Origin: Ardenticatenaceae bacterium
GTDB lineage: Bacteria; Chloroflexota; Anaerolineae; Promineifilales; Promineifilaceae
Direction of reading: 5' to 3'
Assembly: GCA_030065875.1 (NCBI GenBank)
Contig: JASJCR010000045.1
Span: forward strand, 1-64,000
Length of the DNA stretch: 64,000 nt
Shown: piece by piece, positions 16,205 to 24,987 of the stretch
How positions within the stretch are numbered: position 1 is the first letter of the stretch
Layout of the letters: each line of letters starts with the position of its first letter
Made by a program: the position numbers and the translations under genes
Notes under the pieces: generated by a model
Databases searched by the model: none
What the model saw: only the letters and a program-made list of their open reading frames with translations
Told to the model about the DNA's origin: nothing

Positions 16205-17275
16205 CTAGACACCCCAGCGCAACCCCGGTGTGTTGACCGGTGCGTCCCAATAGCCCAAGAGCTCATCATCTGCTTTGACAAGCGTAATGGAGCATCCGGC
16301 CATTTCCAGAGAAGTGATGTAGGGTCCTATCAGCTTGCGGGCGATGGTCATCCCGCGTGCTTTCATCATTTCATCTACTTTGCGATAGACGGCATACAGT
16401 TCAGAAACCGGGGTTCCGCCCATGCTGTTAACCATCACGATAAATTGGTCCCCTTCGCTGTATGGCTCATCGGTCAGGTGTTTGTCGACCCAGTCGCCAG
16501 CCTCACGATCCCATTCGCGGACCGTGCGCGAGTACCCTTTATCGTCCAGAATTTCATTCATCATCATTTCGGTGATTTCATCGGCCGTGGTCATCGCCAT
16601 TCGCTTTTGACCCGGTTCACCGTGGATGCCGATACCGATTTCCATCTCGTTTTCACCGAGATCAAAAGTCGGTTTGCCGGCCGCCGGTACCGTGCAGGAA
16701 GTGAGGGCCATCCCCATCGAGCGTCCCATCAAATTAACTTTGCGAGCCAAATCGGCGCAGGCATCGAGATCTTTGCCTGCTTCGGCCGCTGCTCCCACAA
16801 TTTTTTCCATGATGACCGTGGTGCCGACACCACGTCGACCGGCCGTGTACAGGCTGTCTTTTACGGCCACATCGTCATCAACCAGAATATTCTGCACCTT
16901 GATGCCGTCGGCGTGGGCCAATTCAGCGGCCGTTTCAAAATTCAATACGTCCCCGGTGTAATTTTTAACCAGGAACAGCACCCCAGCCCCGCTGTCGACC
17001 GCTTTGGCACATTCGTACATCTGATCTGGGGTGGGTGAGGTAAATACTTCACCCGGACAGGCGCCGGCGAGCATACCCATGCCGACAAATCCGCCGTGCA
17101 TCGGTTCATGCCCGCTTCCACCACCGGAAACCACGGCAACTTTGCCGGCCACCGGTGCATCAGCGCGATAAACATAGTGTGGTCCAATCTTAACGGTCAG
17201 CTCCGGATGGGCCACGGCTACTCCTTCAAGCTGCTCCTTGACCACATCATCAACCGCATTAATCAATTTCTTCAT
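16205..17275 (-). CDS. dhaK: PTS-dependent dihydroxyacetone kinase, DHA-binding subunit DhaK
   Basis: Protein of 356 aa, the normal DhaK size. [20 protein letters not shown] is the N-terminal DhaK signature, and the histidine in [13 protein letters not shown] is the residue that binds dihydroxyacetone covalently as a hemiaminal. The start at 17275 (MKKLINAV) has GGAG upstream; the more distant in-frame ATG at 17302 lacks one. It works with DhaL and the DhaM fusion encoded downstream. Lies between glpF and dhaL. Confidence 0.96.
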   Translation of the reverse strand: MKKLINAVDDVVKEQLEGVAVAHPELTVKIGPHYVYRADAPVAGKVAVVSGGGSGHEPMHGGFVGMGMLAGACPGEVFTSPTPDQMYECAKAVDSGAGVLFLVKNYTGDVLNFETAAELAHADGIKVQNILVDDDVAVKDSLYTAGRRGVGTTVIMEKIVGAAAEAGKDLDACADLARKVNLMGRSMGMALTSCTVPAAGKPTFDLGENEMEIGIGIHGEPGQKRMAMTTADEITEMMMNEILDDKGYSRTVREWDREAGDWVDKHLTDEPYSEGDQFIVMVNSMGGTPVSELYAVYRKVDEMMKARGMTIARKLIGPYITSLEMAGCSITLVKADDELLGYWDAPVNTPGLRWGV

Positions 17276-17337
17276 GGTGAACTTACTCCAAGTGCATTGC
17301 ATGCATCACGTGCAGGCTTTTAGAAGAGCACTACCGT

Positions 17338-17371
17338 CGCCAGACGAACCGGTAATACGGCTGGTCTGGCG
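17338..17371 (-). terminator. Hairpin between glpF and dhaK
   Basis: CGCCAGAC and GTCTGGCG form a stem closing an inner CCG/CGG pair, in the 122-bp gap between glpF and dhaK. No T run follows; it may be a processing or attenuation hairpin. Confidence 0.4.
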
Positions 17372-17397
17372 CACTGCATTACGGGAATTAAGTTGGA

Positions 17398-18135
17398 TTA
17401 TGGAATCAACAAGGGAATCAAAATCCCGGCGATGATACCGCCAACGATCGGTCCTACAACCGGAATCCAGCTGTAACCCCAATCTGAATCCCCTTTGCCG
17501 GCAATCGGTAGAAGTTGATGGGCAATGCGCGGACCGAGGTCACGAGCCGGATTAATAGCGTACCCTGTCGGACCACCCAATGAGAGGCCAATACCCCACA
17601 CCAGAGAGCCAACCAGGAATGGCCCTAAGCCTTGGGAAATGCCGCCAGCTCCGGCAGAGAAGATGGCCGCTACACCCATGACCAGCACGATGGTGCCGAT
17701 AATTTCCGTAATGTTGTTGGCCACCGGATTACGAATCGCCGGACCAGTAGAGAAGATGCCCAGTTTGGCACCTTGATCTTCTGTCTCCGCCCAATGGGGC
17801 AGGTAAGCCAACCAGACCACAACGGCACCTAAAAATGCACCAACGACTTGGGCAATAATAAAGGTTGGTACGCTCGACCACCCTTCAAAGCCGCCGCCGG
17901 TTAACCCAGCGAGGGCAAACCCAACCGACACGGCCGGATTAATGTGCGCGGCTGCGCTGCCGGTTGCTGAGGCTACAAATACCCCAACCATAACGGCAAA
18001 GGCCCACCCTGTGGTGATGACGATCCATCCTGCATTCTGCCCTTTAGATTTATTGAGCAAAACGTTGGCGACGACACCATCACCCAAAATAATCAGGAAC
18101 ATCGTTCCCAGTAATTCTCCTACAAATGGACTCAT
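17398..18135 (-). CDS. glpF: Glycerol uptake facilitator (aquaglyceroporin)
   Basis: Membrane channel of 245 aa of the MIP family. Both pore motifs are present: HINPAVSVG (first NPA) and YAINPARDLG (second NPA followed by ARD, the aquaglyceroporin form). About six hydrophobic helices are visible, starting with PFVGELLGTMFLIILGDGV. AGGAGG lies 6 nt before ATG. It is first in line after the regulator gene and before dhaK, fitting a role in glycerol import for GlpK and the Dha kinase. Confidence 0.96.
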   Translation of the reverse strand: MSPFVGELLGTMFLIILGDGVVANVLLNKSKGQNAGWIVITTGWAFAVMVGVFVASATGSAAAHINPAVSVGFALAGLTGGGFEGWSSVPTFIIAQVVGAFLGAVVVWLAYLPHWAETEDQGAKLGIFSTGPAIRNPVANNITEIIGTIVLVMGVAAIFSAGAGGISQGLGPFLVGSLVWGIGLSLGGPTGYAINPARDLGPRIAHQLLPIAGKGDSDWGYSWIPVVGPIVGGIIAGILIPLLIP

Positions 18136-18149
18136 GTGATTCCTCCTGA

Positions 18150-18437
18150 ATTTTTATGAGGTTATTCGTGGGTTGACAAAAATTTTTTGAAACGGGCAAA
18201 GCGCGTGAAGATGAAACCTAGACCTGACTACAGCGATAAGCGATACCTCCTCGTCTAGAATTGTCGCACTCAGTGGATAGGCACCCACCTCACAACCGCC
18301 TCTTACCAGTCAGCTGCAAGGTTATTAACGTAGCATAAGAGATAAGTACTACATTTAAGAGGTTGCTTCAACCGTTCAGGCCAAATTGGTTCAAAATGAA
18401 ACAAACTGCACATATGTGCGTTTCATCCTGAAACACT
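18150..18437 (-). promoter_or_regulatory. glpF upstream region with structured leader candidate
   Basis: About 300 bp without a gene between the regulator and glpF. On the minus strand it contains GTGG...CCAC (near 18262-18280) and a larger stem CTAGAC/GTCTAG (about 18220-18259) enclosing a GAGGAGG stretch. The regulator is expected to act here. I cannot match the fold to a named riboswitch, and no clear -35/-10 pair was identified. Confidence 0.35.
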
Positions 18438-20417
18438 TTAATCAAGTCGAAAATTCTGTGGGGTTAAATTGAGGCGCTTCATTTTACGCCAGAGGGTTGT
18501 TCGGCCGATTTGCAGATGCTCCGCCATTTGCGTCACGTTGCCCTGACACGCCCACCCGGCGTTGAGAATCGCTTCGCGTTCAGCTTCGGCGGCCGTCAAT
18601 ATCGGCCGGGGGAGCGGATCATCCGGGTTGAGAGCCCGCCCCTGACGGATGTGATCCGGAAGATCAACCAGGCGGATAACCCCATCACGGGTTTGGCTAA
18701 TCGCTCGCTCCAGCACATCTTCCAATTCGCGTATATTGCCCGGCCAGGGATACCGCTTTAGCACCGTTAATACCTGATCGTCTACCCACAAAGGTCGCGT
18801 CGTTCGCTGTGAGGCTCTGGATAAAAATCTTTCGCACAAATAAGGAATATCCTCCAGCCGTTCACGCAGCGGAGGGATGAGGATTTTAAATATGCCAAAT
18901 CGATAATAGAGCTCGGGCAAAAAATGGGCTTTGGTGACCAGCGGGTCAAGAGCGGTCGACGTGGTGGCAATAATCCTTACGTTGACCGGAATCGGGTTTG
19001 ACCCCCCGATGCGCATGACGTGGTGCGCCTCAAAAATTTCTAAAAGCGCCATTTGCATTTCGCGAGACAGCTCGTTGATCTGATTTAAAAGCAGGGTGCC
19101 CTCATCCGCCAGCTCAAATTTACTCGGCCGGCTGTAGCCGTTTGCCGCATGCTCAAAACCAAGCAGTTCCTCAACCATCAGCTCATGGGGAATTGCCCCA
19201 CAGTTGATCGAAATAAACGGTTGATGAGCGCGGCTGCTGGCGTTGTGGATCGCCCGAGCAAATGGATTTTTACCCACGCCGCTTTCTCCAACAAGCAGCA
19301 CCGGCGCATTTCCCTTGGCGGCCAAATATCCCTGACGAATCGAAGCCCGCATCGTCGTTGACTGGCTGTCCATCTCGCTGAGATGAAAGCCGGTTGAGGT
19401 CGAAATTTGCTGATTGACCAGCCGCCGCACCGCCTGGGCCGGCCGCAAGATGGCGATATACCCCTGTAATGCCCCACCGCGATGCTGCAGCGGCCGCAGG
19501 CTCACCCAGCAGTTCACCTCTTTGTCACCCACCTGGATCTTGGTTTCAACATCAACCAGTTCGTACTGCTCAATAATGGCGTTGACCACAACCGGAGGGA
19601 GGGTGATGACATCGCGCAGCAGTTCTCCCAGGAACGTTTTTGGCTCAAGGCTGAGCATATCGGCCGCCTGTCCGTTTAACTGGGTGATGACTCCCTTTTC
19701 ATCCCAGGCCAAAACCCCGTCGTGGATTGTCTCCAAAAGGGTGCGCATCTGATGAATTTGATCGTTGGCCTGCTCGAGATAAAAATTGGCCGAAATCTGA
19801 TTGCTGATCGCTCGAGCTGTAGACATGATCAGCGCCAGATCATGCGAAGAGGCGTCTTCGGCAAAACCGATCAGGCCGATAATGCCGATAATTCGGCCGT
19901 TGGCACCGTAAACCGGGGCGGCCGATGTGGCAAAAAAGTGATGTTTTCGAAAGTAATGCTCCGGTCCCACGACCTGTAGGGGCATGGCGTTAACCATCGC
20001 CAAACCGATGGCGTTGGTTCCAACCTGGCTTTCAGCTAAATAGGTGCCCACCGTTAAGCTGTGTCGCTCCAGCTGTTCCAATGCTTCCGCATCGCCGGCC
20101 GTGTAGAGAAGACAGCCCGAACCATCGGTTAGCAAAATCACCGAATTTGATCCCTCAGTTGATTGGTAGGTATCTTCCAAATGCGGCATGGCCACGGAGG
20201 CCAGCTCAGATTGGGCATTGATTAACGTAGGCAGCATGGAGGGGCGAATCGTTGAGGGGCGAGGTTGCCCGTCAGGATCAAACAGCGGCAGGCAGCGGCG
20301 CCAGGAAGCAAGGATAACCGGGTCGATCTGCGGCTGCTCCGCTTCTCCATCAGAAAAAAAGATTTGCCACTGTCGCTTGAGCTCTGCCAGATTCAGCGGA
20401 TAATCAGTTGGTCTCAT
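18438..20417 (-). CDS. DhaR-like regulator of glycerol/DHA genes (GAF-PAS-AAA-Fis)
   Basis: Transcription activator of 659 aa. Residues about 70-210 are GAF-like, 220-330 PAS-like (HDGVLAWDEKGVITQLNGQA), 345-580 an AAA+ sigma54-activator module, and 610-659 a Fis-type helix-turn-helix (GNVTQMAEHLQIGRTTLWRK). Walker A is GESGVGKN (377-384), but the GAFTGA loop is replaced by FEHAANGYSR (~421-430), and Walker B reads TLLLNQI instead of LFLDEI. It therefore should not work with sigma54, as is known for E. coli DhaR. Position upstream of glpF-dhaKL supports a DhaR role. Confidence 0.85.
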   Translation of the reverse strand: MRPTDYPLNLAELKRQWQIFFSDGEAEQPQIDPVILASWRRCLPLFDPDGQPRPSTIRPSMLPTLINAQSELASVAMPHLEDTYQSTEGSNSVILLTDGSGCLLYTAGDAEALEQLERHSLTVGTYLAESQVGTNAIGLAMVNAMPLQVVGPEHYFRKHHFFATSAAPVYGANGRIIGIIGLIGFAEDASSHDLALIMSTARAISNQISANFYLEQANDQIHQMRTLLETIHDGVLAWDEKGVITQLNGQAADMLSLEPKTFLGELLRDVITLPPVVVNAIIEQYELVDVETKIQVGDKEVNCWVSLRPLQHRGGALQGYIAILRPAQAVRRLVNQQISTSTGFHLSEMDSQSTTMRASIRQGYLAAKGNAPVLLVGESGVGKNPFARAIHNASSRAHQPFISINCGAIPHELMVEELLGFEHAANGYSRPSKFELADEGTLLLNQINELSREMQMALLEIFEAHHVMRIGGSNPIPVNVRIIATTSTALDPLVTKAHFLPELYYRFGIFKILIPPLRERLEDIPYLCERFLSRASQRTTRPLWVDDQVLTVLKRYPWPGNIRELEDVLERAISQTRDGVIRLVDLPDHIRQGRALNPDDPLPRPILTAAEAEREAILNAGWACQGNVTQMAEHLQIGRTTLWRKMKRLNLTPQNFRLD

Positions 20418-20661
20418 GCATGCCTCAACTTATAGGTTCAAATCACACATTTAAACCACTATACTAATATACCAATATACAATTTATTCCACCATCATTT
20501 CCCCTCTCTTCATGCATCCCGGTAATTGATGTAAAATGCGCGTTAAAACAGGTACCCATCTCTAAAAACGGCTGCGGATCGGGTTTATGCCAGTTAAGCC
20601 CGATACGATCGCCCCCCGGCCGTATCAATCAACAATCCAAGAGGAAGAAAGGAGGCACCCC
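20418..20661. promoter_or_regulatory. Divergent promoter region, regulator / subtilase
   Basis: Some 240 bp between the divergent regulator gene (-) and subtilase gene (+). It is AT-rich around 20450-20500. On the minus strand TTGTAT followed 13 nt later by TATAGT is the best, still poor, promoter candidate. The octamer-like string TATATTGGTATATTAG (minus strand, 20463-20484) recurs near 34817. Confidence 0.35.
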
Positions 20662-22494
20662 ATGCCGAAACGAAATCGCTTACTCGGTTTATTATTGCTT
20701 TTAATCTTTTTAATCGTCGTGATTGTATATGGCTGTAGACCCTCCAGCGGCCCTGCAGCAGATCCAATCGCCGATGCAGCACCCATCAGCTGTCTGTCAT
20801 TTGCTACCGGATTTGCGCCACAATCTGTGCGCCTTAATCCGGAACTGCCGTGGGTCCCCGGCCAAATTATCTTCGCTGGAGAGCCTGAAAGCATTCAAAT
20901 CCTGCTGGAAAGCCCGCGTCTGCAGGAATTAGAGCTGCGACCGGTGGTTGATATTCGCGGCAAAGAAGGTGAATACCAGCAGGGCCCAAGTGAGGATGAG
21001 GCCCGACAGGAATCGTTTGCCCCCGGTCAATCTATACCCGATCGATTCCCGGAGCAGGCGGTCACCCTGTTACAAATTGGCAACAGCGCGATCGATGTTC
21101 CGTCGGCCGTGCAGCTCATCAACGACGTACTGGTTGACTTGAACAACAGCGGTACGCCGGTAGCGGCCTTCCCGTCACCGAATTATTTGACGGCCAATCC
21201 GTGGGTGGTTGATGCGGTTCCATGGGTGGTTGATGCTGTGCCCTGGGTGGTCGACGCCGTGCCCTGGGTCGTGGATGCGGTCCCCTGGGTGGTCGATGCG
21301 GTGCCTTGGGTCGTGGATGCGGTCCCCTGGAACGATGGGATCAATCCAAACGCCGTCATTCAGGCGGAGATTCCGGGTGAAAACACGGCCGCCACCTGGC
21401 AGCAGTGGGCTCTCATCGGTGAACAAAGCATTGATCTTTACTCATCTGATGGGCCGGCCCGCACCGTCGCGCAGGATGGTGATGGGGTTGATGTTGTTAT
21501 CTTTGATACGTCACCGTTTGACAAAAACGTCAAAGTTTCGACCCAAGATCTAATCGGCCGGGAGCTGTGCACCTACCATCCGGATTTGGCCGTCGATCCA
21601 GCGGTTGAACACGGCAACACGGCCGAGCACGGATATTTTGCGGCCGGGCTTTCTCGACTGGTGGCGCCCAACAGCCACCATCACCTGGTGCGCGTCCTAA
21701 ACGAAGACGGGGCCGGCGATCTATTTTCATTTATCTCCGTACTCGACGCCTTTGGGGCGGCCCGCGGCGGTTGGGAAAACGCGGTGGTCAATCTCAGCAT
21801 GAATTTGCGTGAGGCGGATGACGTGGATGCCGGGGCAATCGATCTCACGGAAGCGCAAATTAATCAGCTCAAAGCGGTGCTCGACCCGGTCTATCACCCT
21901 TTAATTGAGTCACAAGACCCGATCGGCCTGGAAATCGCCTTGATCGAAGTGGTGCAGCAGGGGGGTGTCGTTGTGGCTTCGGCCGGTAACGGCTCAGACC
22001 TGACGCAAAACAGCGATGTGCCAACCGGTATGCCGGCGCTCTGGGATTTCACCATCGCCGCTGCCGGAACCAATGCCGGTCACACCCGCTCGTGTTTCTC
22101 CAACCAGCCGGAGCCGGTTGCCCGCCTGTTTGCTCCTGCCGGGGATGGAGATCATCGGCCGCAGGCGTGTGATTATCCATTTCCAGATCCAACGGTTGAG
22201 CCCGATTACATCTGTCCGGCCGTGGCCAGCGCCTATGATTGCGAATTTGCTTTGACCAGCGTGGTCAGCACCACCGACTCGGATGGCAATCCGCAATTTT
22301 CGCACTGGATGGGGACCTCGTTTGCCGCCCCGTTGGCCAGCGGCACGGCCGCGCTGATGGTCGCGGAACGCAATGATCTCGGCTGTGCGGCCTCTCCCCT
22401 CGATATTCGCAGCACCATGGTGGCCACGGCCGATCAGGCACTGGTCAACGTACCTGATGCCGTAAAAGGCATCCAATCGTTGTGTACCCCGTAA
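20662..22494 (+). CDS. Subtilisin-like (S8) lipoprotein protease with heptapeptide repeats
   Basis: Protein of 610 aa. The N terminus has KR residues, a hydrophobic stretch LLGLLLLLIFLIVVIVYG and Cys, a lipoprotein signal. A pro-like region follows, then six exact WVVDAVP repeats (residues 181-222), then the S8 domain. Predicted catalytic residues are Asp282 (VIFDTSPFD), His323 (AEHGYFAAG), oxyanion Asn443 (VASAGNGSD) and Ser553 (GTSFAAPLASG). It should be anchored outside the cell membrane. AGGAGG precedes the ATG at 20662; the ATG at 20587 has no such signal. The substrate is unknown. Confidence 0.9.
   Translation: MPKRNRLLGLLLLLIFLIVVIVYGCRPSSGPAADPIADAAPISCLSFATGFAPQSVRLNPELPWVPGQIIFAGEPESIQILLESPRLQELELRPVVDIRGKEGEYQQGPSEDEARQESFAPGQSIPDRFPEQAVTLLQIGNSAIDVPSAVQLINDVLVDLNNSGTPVAAFPSPNYLTANPWVVDAVPWVVDAVPWVVDAVPWVVDAVPWVVDAVPWVVDAVPWNDGINPNAVIQAEIPGENTAATWQQWALIGEQSIDLYSSDGPARTVAQDGDGVDVVIFDTSPFDKNVKVSTQDLIGRELCTYHPDLAVDPAVEHGNTAEHGYFAAGLSRLVAPNSHHHLVRVLNEDGAGDLFSFISVLDAFGAARGGWENAVVNLSMNLREADDVDAGAIDLTEAQINQLKAVLDPVYHPLIESQDPIGLEIALIEVVQQGGVVVASAGNGSDLTQNSDVPTGMPALWDFTIAAAGTNAGHTRSCFSNQPEPVARLFAPAGDGDHRPQACDYPFPDPTVEPDYICPAVASAYDCEFALTSVVSTTDSDGNPQFSHWMGTSFAAPLASGTAALMVAERNDLGCAASPLDIRSTMVATADQALVNVPDAVKGIQSLCTP
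21202..21327 (+). repeat. Six 21-bp units encoding WVVDAVP
   Basis: Six in-frame 21-bp units each encode Trp-Val-Val-Asp-Ala-Val-Pro, followed by another Trp. The units differ at silent positions (GTG GTT GAT, GTG GTC GAC, GTC GTG GAT) while the peptide is unchanged, which suggests selection on the peptide rather than recent slippage alone. Confidence 0.95.
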
Positions 22495-22499
22495 GAAAT

Positions 22500-22566
22500 G
22501 GTCAATGGTTAAAAATCAATGGTCAATTGTCAATGACAATTGGCCATTAACTATTGACAATAGATT
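22500..22566. repeat. Degenerate heptamer repeat, GTCAATG/TTGACAA family
   Basis: Units such as GGTCAAT, GGTTAAA, AATCAAT, GGTCAAT, TGTCAAT, then the inverted form CATTAAC, TATTGAC. It starts right after the subtilase stop codon and belongs to the TTGACCA family found at 1670, 48732, 52840 and 62254. Confidence 0.65.
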
Positions 22567-22709
22567 ATTAAAATTTCCTTCACCTTCTCTTCACGCCTAT
22601 CCCGTAATCCCCTGTCGGAAAGTGCAACTTTGGCCGGTTTATACAGATAAGTAGGATATACAAACCACGCGCATCTTCTCCGCAACCAATCAATTTTGAC
22701 CAATTTGAT

Positions 22710-22725
22710 GCAAAATCGGTTTTGC
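22710..22725. promoter_or_regulatory. Inverted repeat, possible operator
   Basis: GCAAAA-TCGG-TTTTGC is a perfect 6-4-6 inverted repeat 62 bp before the start of the 157-aa gene, close to TATAAG (22730-22735). It could be a regulator site. Confidence 0.4.
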
Positions 22726-22786
22726 TACGTATAAGGATAGTAACAAGGACTTCAGTACAGCTTCAAATTATGGATTGGAGGGCAAA

Positions 22787-23260
22787 ATGGAACTCAACGA
22801 CTTTTATGATCTAGAAAAGAGGGTGATTTCCATCCAGCTTTGTAATACGGCTCAAAACAGCTACCACGGTCATCGGGTGACCATCAATTATTCACAGCGC
22901 ACCTCCCTGACCACCCCGGCCGGCGTTGAAGCCATTGTCTGGTCCGGAGCCCAGATGGTCGCCGACTGCTCAGCTGAGGGTCGAGCCACCTTTACTTTTC
23001 CAGCCAATTTTATTCTCGATGCGGATATCTATCTGCGAGTTTTTGCTGAAGACGGCACCTTGCTGCTGCGCCGGCCGATCCCCGCAGCTGTGGTGACCTC
23101 CTATATGATTTTTGACGTCGAACCACAGGCATCACCGCCCCCGACTAAACCCAAAATGGCGCCCCAAAAAGACGGCGATCGCTTTATAAAAACACTCAAC
23201 ACGCTTTTAGAGAGAGCCCACTCCCGCGGCGTCCAGCTCATCGAGGCGCCCGTTTCCTAA
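22787..23260 (+). CDS. Protein of unknown function, 157 aa
   Basis: I do not recognise this protein. It has a predicted beta-rich first 110 residues (VTINYSQRTSLTTPAGVEAI; ADIYLRVFAEDGTLLLRRPI), a Pro/Lys-rich linker (ASPPPTKPKMAPQK) and a helical tail. No signal peptide or membrane helix is seen, so it is probably cytoplasmic. The ATG at 22787 has TTGGAGGG just upstream; a TTG at 22775 would add four residues. It is a single gene, ended by a strong terminator. The beta part could be a ligand- or surface-binding sandwich; this is only a structural impression. Confidence 0.75.
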   Translation: MELNDFYDLEKRVISIQLCNTAQNSYHGHRVTINYSQRTSLTTPAGVEAIVWSGAQMVADCSAEGRATFTFPANFILDADIYLRVFAEDGTLLLRRPIPAAVVTSYMIFDVEPQASPPPTKPKMAPQKDGDRFIKTLNTLLERAHSRGVQLIEAPVS

Positions 23261-23286
23261 CTTTCCCTTTCATCCTCCCTATCCTT

Positions 23287-23325
23287 ATCGGGGTCTGGCT
23301 CCCAAACCAGGCCCCGATCCTTTTT
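23287..23325 (+). terminator. Terminator of the 157-aa gene
   Basis: ATCGGGGTCTGG and CCAGGCCCCGAT form a 12-bp stem with an 8-nt loop, followed by CCTTTTT. It lies 26 bp after the stop codon. Confidence 0.9.
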
Positions 23326-23332
23326 AAGACCA

Positions 23333-23522
23333 CAGACTTCAGACCACAGACTTCAGACTTCAGACTTCAGACGAGAGACGATTCATAAATCGTAAATCTA
23401 TAATCGTCAATCTGACAAATCTCATTTCGTATTTCTCATCTCGCATTTCGTATTTCCCATTTCGTATTTCGTATTTCCCATCTCGTATTTCGCATTTCCC
23501 ATCTCGTATTTCATATTTCCCC
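23333..23522. repeat. Long heptamer tandem repeat array (CAGACTT then TTTCGTA units)
   Basis: About 27 units of 7 nt. The first block is CAGACTT/CAGACCA (23333-23381), the second TCGTAAA, then TTTCGTA, TTTCCCA, TCTCGTA, TTTCGCA (23390-23522), in almost unbroken 7-nt phase. It ends 10 bp before the -10 box of the GPH symporter gene. A block of the inverse sequence (ATACGAG) follows that gene at 24905. Confidence 0.9.
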
Positions 23523-23531
23523 CTTCCCCTG

Positions 23532-23537
23532 TATCAT
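23532..23537 (+). promoter_or_regulatory. -10 box of leaderless GPH symporter gene
   Basis: TATCAT lies 7 nt before ATG 23545. The region between is CTCCTCC, the reverse of a Shine-Dalgarno, so no ribosome-binding site is present. Confidence 0.5.
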
Positions 23538-23544
23538 CTCCTCC

Positions 23545-24900
23545 ATGTCTCAACCGGCTTCCCTGCCCACTCGCATTAAGTGGTTGTACAGCCTGGGCGA
23601 TATTTCGACCAGCATGCCCTGGACGATTATTTCCTTTTTTCAGCTAATTTTTTTAACAGACGTGGCCGGGCTTTCCCCGGGTTATGCTGGCGGATCGATC
23701 CTGGCCGGCCGGATCTGGGATGCTGTTAACGATCCGCTGATGGGGGTGCTGTCCGACAAAATCCGCAGCCGCTGGGGACGGCGGCGGGTGGTACTGCTTT
23801 TTCTGTCGCTTCCGCTGGGAGTAGCTTTCGCCCTCATGTGGGTGGTACCCCCATTTGAAGACCTGGCGCTGGCGATCTATTATGCCCTGACGTTTGTCCT
23901 GTTTGACACGACCTACACGGCCGTGCACGTCAGCTACAACGCCCTGACCCCCGAATTAACCCCCGATTACGACGAGCGCAGCACGCTCAACGGCTATCGA
24001 ATGTTCTTCTCAATCGGTGGGGCGCTGATGGCGGTGATTTTTGCGACGATCCTGCAGGGTCTGGTAACAGATCCCCGGACCCTGTATCTGATCCTGGGAA
24101 TTTTTCTAGGCGTGGTGACGGCCGGGCCAATGCTCATCGTTTTTCGCGTCACCGAGGGGTATGATGAGCCTGAAGCTCAAAAGACGTCGCAGCTGGACGC
24201 CTTGACCGCCATCCGCACCACGTTGAGCAACCGGCCGTTTTTGCTGCTGATGGGACTGTACATGTTTAGCTGGACCACCGCCAGCCTGCTGAGCTCGATG
24301 CTCCTTTACTTCGCTCGCTACTACTTTCGGGTGGACGACATTCAGGGCAGCCTGTTTGTGCTGGTGGCCCAGCTGATGGCCATCCTCTTTTTGCCTTTCT
24401 GGGTTTGGGTTGCCCAGCGATATGACAAGCGGCAGGCGTTTATCTGGGGTTCACTCAGCTGGGTCATCGTCTTAGGCGTGATGGCTTCCCTCGCCCCTGA
24501 GCAGCTCATTCTCGCCTACGTGCTGGCCGCTTTGTCCGGAGCCGGTATCGCCACCGCCTATCTGCTTCCGTGGTCGATGGTGCCGGACATTGTCGAGCTG
24601 GATGAACTGCAGACCGGCGAACGTCGTGAGGGGTCTTTTTACGCCTTCGCCTCCTTTTTGCAGAAAATCGGCACCGGTCTGGTGCTGGCCGGAATCGGCC
24701 TGATTTTAGAGAGTTCCGGCTATATCACCCCTCAGGCCGGTCAGCCACTGCCGGTGCAGCCGGCCGAAGCGATACAGGCGATCCGCCTGTCGATGGGCAT
24801 CGCTCCGGCCGTTTTGCTCTCAATTGCCATCGGCTTCGCCTGGTTTTACCCCCTAACGCGGGAAAAACACGAGCAAATCAGGCAGCAGTTAGGGAGATAG
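23545..24900 (+). CDS. GPH-family sugar:cation symporter (MelB-like MFS)
   Basis: Membrane transporter of 451 aa with about 12 hydrophobic helices. RIKWLYSLGDISTSMPWTII at the N terminus, then GRIWDAVNDPLMGVLSDK and RWGRRRVVLLF, are the hallmark of the glycoside-pentoside-hexuronide symporters. LLPWSMVPDIVELDELQTGE matches the conserved second-half loop with acidic residues. Substrate likely a glycoside or pentoside with a cation, not resolvable here. The gene appears leaderless (TATCAT 7 nt upstream) and is flanked by heptamer repeats on both sides. Confidence 0.9.
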   Translation: MSQPASLPTRIKWLYSLGDISTSMPWTIISFFQLIFLTDVAGLSPGYAGGSILAGRIWDAVNDPLMGVLSDKIRSRWGRRRVVLLFLSLPLGVAFALMWVVPPFEDLALAIYYALTFVLFDTTYTAVHVSYNALTPELTPDYDERSTLNGYRMFFSIGGALMAVIFATILQGLVTDPRTLYLILGIFLGVVTAGPMLIVFRVTEGYDEPEAQKTSQLDALTAIRTTLSNRPFLLLMGLYMFSWTTASLLSSMLLYFARYYFRVDDIQGSLFVLVAQLMAILFLPFWVWVAQRYDKRQAFIWGSLSWVIVLGVMASLAPEQLILAYVLAALSGAGIATAYLLPWSMVPDIVELDELQTGERREGSFYAFASFLQKIGTGLVLAGIGLILESSGYITPQAGQPLPVQPAEAIQAIRLSMGIAPAVLLSIAIGFAWFYPLTREKHEQIRQQLGR

Positions 24901-24904
24901 AGAA

Positions 24905-24939
24905 ATACGAGATACGATATACGAGATACGAAATACGAT
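24905..24939. repeat. Heptamer repeat ATACGAG/ATACGAT
   Basis: Five 7-nt units: ATACGAG, ATACGAT, ATACGAG, ATACGAA, ATACGAT, starting 5 nt after the GPH gene stop. It is the reverse complement of the TTTCGTA family upstream of the same gene. Confidence 0.8.
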
Positions 24940-24987
24940 TGGTTCGATTAGCTCGATTGACGATTCTCTGGTCTCCTGTCTGTCAAC

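Noticed and set aside
18438-20417. Sigma54-dependent activator
   Set aside because: GAFTGA is absent and Walker B is degenerate, so sigma54 interaction is not expected.
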